Assembly (NCBI GenBank): GCA_031263805.1
Contig: JAISFB010000050.1
Coordinates: 1 to 7,257, forward strand
DNA from: Oscillospiraceae bacterium
Lineage (GTDB): Bacteria > Bacillota > Clostridia > Oscillospirales > Oscillospiraceae
Length of the DNA stretch: 7,257 bases
Direction: 5' to 3'
The notes below the pieces were generated by a model that did not search any database, had not been told where the DNA came from, and worked only from the letters and a program-made list of their open reading frames with translations. Both the position numbers and the translations under genes were made by a program. Each line of letters begins with the position of its first letter. Within the stretch, counting starts at the first letter, position 1. Positions 6,139-7,257 of the stretch are shown piece after piece.

Positions 6139-6154
6139 ATTATCATGTGATAAT
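6139..6154. promoter_or_regulatory. AT-rich inverted repeat, possible operator
   Basis: ATTATCA-TG-TGATAAT is a perfect 7+2+7 inverted repeat in the middle of the divergent region, 35 bases before the plus-strand -35 and about 86 bases upstream of the minus-strand -35. Its dyad form and AT-rich arms look like a helix-turn-helix regulator site. It matches no consensus that I can name with confidence (it is not the FNR TTGAT-N4-ATCAA). Confidence 0.4.
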
Positions 6155-6189
6155 TTTCAGCGCGGTACGCAATTCTCCGGCATTTCGTC

Positions 6190-6218
6190 TTGCTTGTCGC
6201 ACATAGATGTGTTATAGT
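6190..6218 (+). promoter_or_regulatory. Promoter of the AAA-like ATPase gene
   Basis: TTGCTT (6190-6195) is followed after 17 bases by TATAGT (6213-6218), with an extended -10 TG at 6210-6211. Transcription would begin near 6225, giving a leader of about 38 nt. A second TATAGT at 6221-6226 has no well-spaced -35. Confidence 0.75.
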
Positions 6219-6262
6219 GGTATAGTTGTAAAAACAGGCAAAAAGCAAGCGCGGAGGTGCGA

Positions 6263-7257
6263 ATGATGAGATATTTTAACATAGCGGGGCCCTGCAACAA
6301 GGAGAAGCATTATATGATAGAAGCGGCGTCGCGTCTGCGCGGCGTGGAGCGGCTCATTGATATGGAGCAGTATTTTGTAATACACGCCGCGCGCCAGAGC
6401 GGGAAAACGACGTATTTGAAAGACTTGGAGCGCCGGTTAAACGCCTCGGGCAAATATTACACGCTGTATTGCTCGCTCGAAATGGCGCAGGGCGTTGACG
6501 ATCCGGAAAAGGCGATGCCGGGCATAATAAAAAAGATAAAGCAAACGCTCAGCCTGTCTGATATTCCCAATAAAGGCCAGTTTGCGGCGGACGCCGATTA
6601 CACGGATTATATGAACGTGCTGAACACGGAGCTCGTGCTGTTCTGCAAGCTGCTTGACAAACCGTTGATAATCCTCTTCGACGAAGCGGACTGCCTGAGC
6701 GAGGGAACCCTGATATCGTTTTTGCGGCAATTGCGTGATGGCTACAACAGCCGCAGCAGCTATCCTTTCGTGCACTCAATAGCGCTCGTTGGAATGCGCA
6801 ATATACGCGATTTCAAGGCGCGCGTGCGCCCGGATAGCGAGACGCTCGGTTCAGCGAGCCCGTTCAACATCGTAACGGAATCGCTTACGCTGAAGAATTT
6901 CACAACAGACGAGATACGTGCGCTGTACAAGCAGCATACGGACGAGACAGGACAAATTTTCGAGGAGGGCGCAATAGAACTGGTCTATGAGCAGACACAG
7001 GGGCAGCCGTGGCTCGTCAACGCCATTGCCCGCGAGGTGATTGAAAAACAGCTGGGCGGCGACTACACGCGCCCGGTGACGTCCGAAATGGCGGAAAAGG
7101 CGATACAGACTATTATCCTGCGCCGGGACACGCACATTGACAGCCTGCTTGAGCGGCTGAAAGAAGAGCGCGTGCGGAAAGTGATAGAGCCAATAATATT
7201 GGGCGAGAGCTATATCGACCAGTTGTCCGACGACTATCTGTACGTCAGGGATCTGGG
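6263..7257 (+). CDS. AAA-like (ORC/CDC6-type) ATPase, 3' end cut by window edge
   Basis: The frame is open from 6263 to the window end, giving 331 residues. The conserved opening MMRYFNIAGPCNKEKHY matches a widespread family of bacterial AAA-like proteins that start MRYFNTAGP. A P-loop variant lies at 42-50 (AARQSGKTT), where the first glycine is replaced as is usual in this family. Walker B is LIILFDE (135-141), and IALVGMRNIRDF (173-184) is a sensor-1-like strand. GQPWLVNAIARE follows in the C-terminal lid, and the visible part ends in YVRDLG, a motif I recall from this family shortly before its C-terminal region. GGAGG at 6253-6257 is 5 bases from the first ATG and 8 from the second at 6266, so either start is possible. 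Cellular function is unknown; members are plausibly ATP-driven switches, and some carry a C-terminal nuclease-like domain that cannot be checked here. Its codon use resembles the glycyl radical genes, so it seems native to the same replicon. Confidence 0.85.
   Translation, partial: MMRYFNIAGPCNKEKHYMIEAASRLRGVERLIDMEQYFVIHAARQSGKTTYLKDLERRLNASGKYYTLYCSLEMAQGVDDPEKAMPGIIKKIKQTLSLSDIPNKGQFAADADYTDYMNVLNTELVLFCKLLDKPLIILFDEADCLSEGTLISFLRQLRDGYNSRSSYPFVHSIALVGMRNIRDFKARVRPDSETLGSASPFNIVTESLTLKNFTTDEIRALYKQHTDETGQIFEEGAIELVYEQTQGQPWLVNAIAREVIEKQLGGDYTRPVTSEMAEKAIQTIILRRDTHIDSLLERLKEERVRKVIEPIILGESYIDQLSDDYLYVRDL

Noticed and set aside
1..7257. CRISPR array, insertion sequence or riboswitch
   Set aside because: There are no spaced repeats of CRISPR type and no transposase. 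The short (about 68 nt) operon leader shows no riboswitch fold that I recognise.

Overview
The window looks like chromosomal DNA from an anaerobic bacterium, with the edge of an integrated mobile element at its left end. Two large glycyl radical enzymes, which are oxygen-sensitive, point to an anaerobe. GC-rich codon use, strong AGGAG-type ribosome binding sites, near-consensus sigma-A/sigma-70 promoters and a tRNA gene that encodes its CCA would suit a GC-rich gut clostridial or synergistete-like organism. That placement is an inference by eye; no marker gene is present.

Layout from left to right. (1) 1-807, + strand: the 3' part of a tyrosine recombinase (integrase) with its whole catalytic domain. 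(2) 809-830: a perfect tandem 11-bp repeat just after the integrase. (3) 843-890: a rho-independent terminator serving the minus strand. (4) 896-972, - strand: an intact tRNA-Pro(UGG), whose 3' end faces the integrase. This is the classic arrangement of an element inserted in the 3' end of a tRNA gene, so the element probably lies to the left and the chromosome to the right. (5) 1044-5949, - strand: an apparent two-gene operon encoding two different glycyl radical enzymes, read from a promoter at 6024-6052. The promoter-proximal gene (3544-5949) is called GRE A here and the distal one (1044-3497) GRE B. (6) 5950-6262: a divergent control region with a tandem 14-bp repeat, hairpins, a cluster of GC-rich palindromes and two divergent promoters. 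(7) 6263 to the right edge, + strand: the N-terminal 331 residues of an AAA-like ATPase that runs out of the window.

Both glycyl radical enzymes carry a C-terminal glycyl radical motif (RVAG/RIAG) and an active-site Cys-x-Glu (GCVE in A, GCQE in B). This places them in the dehydratase/decarboxylase/C-S or C-N lyase branch rather than true pyruvate formate-lyase, whose active site has a Cys-Cys pair. Their substrates cannot be told from sequence alone. Neither has a microcompartment-targeting extension. No radical-SAM activase, transporter or accessory enzyme is seen in the transcription unit, so both enzymes must be activated in trans.

The most interesting points are the tandem, divergent, activase-less glycyl radical enzyme pair; the GCQE variant in the second enzyme; the repeat-laden leader of the operon; and related GC-rich palindromes at both ends of the operon.
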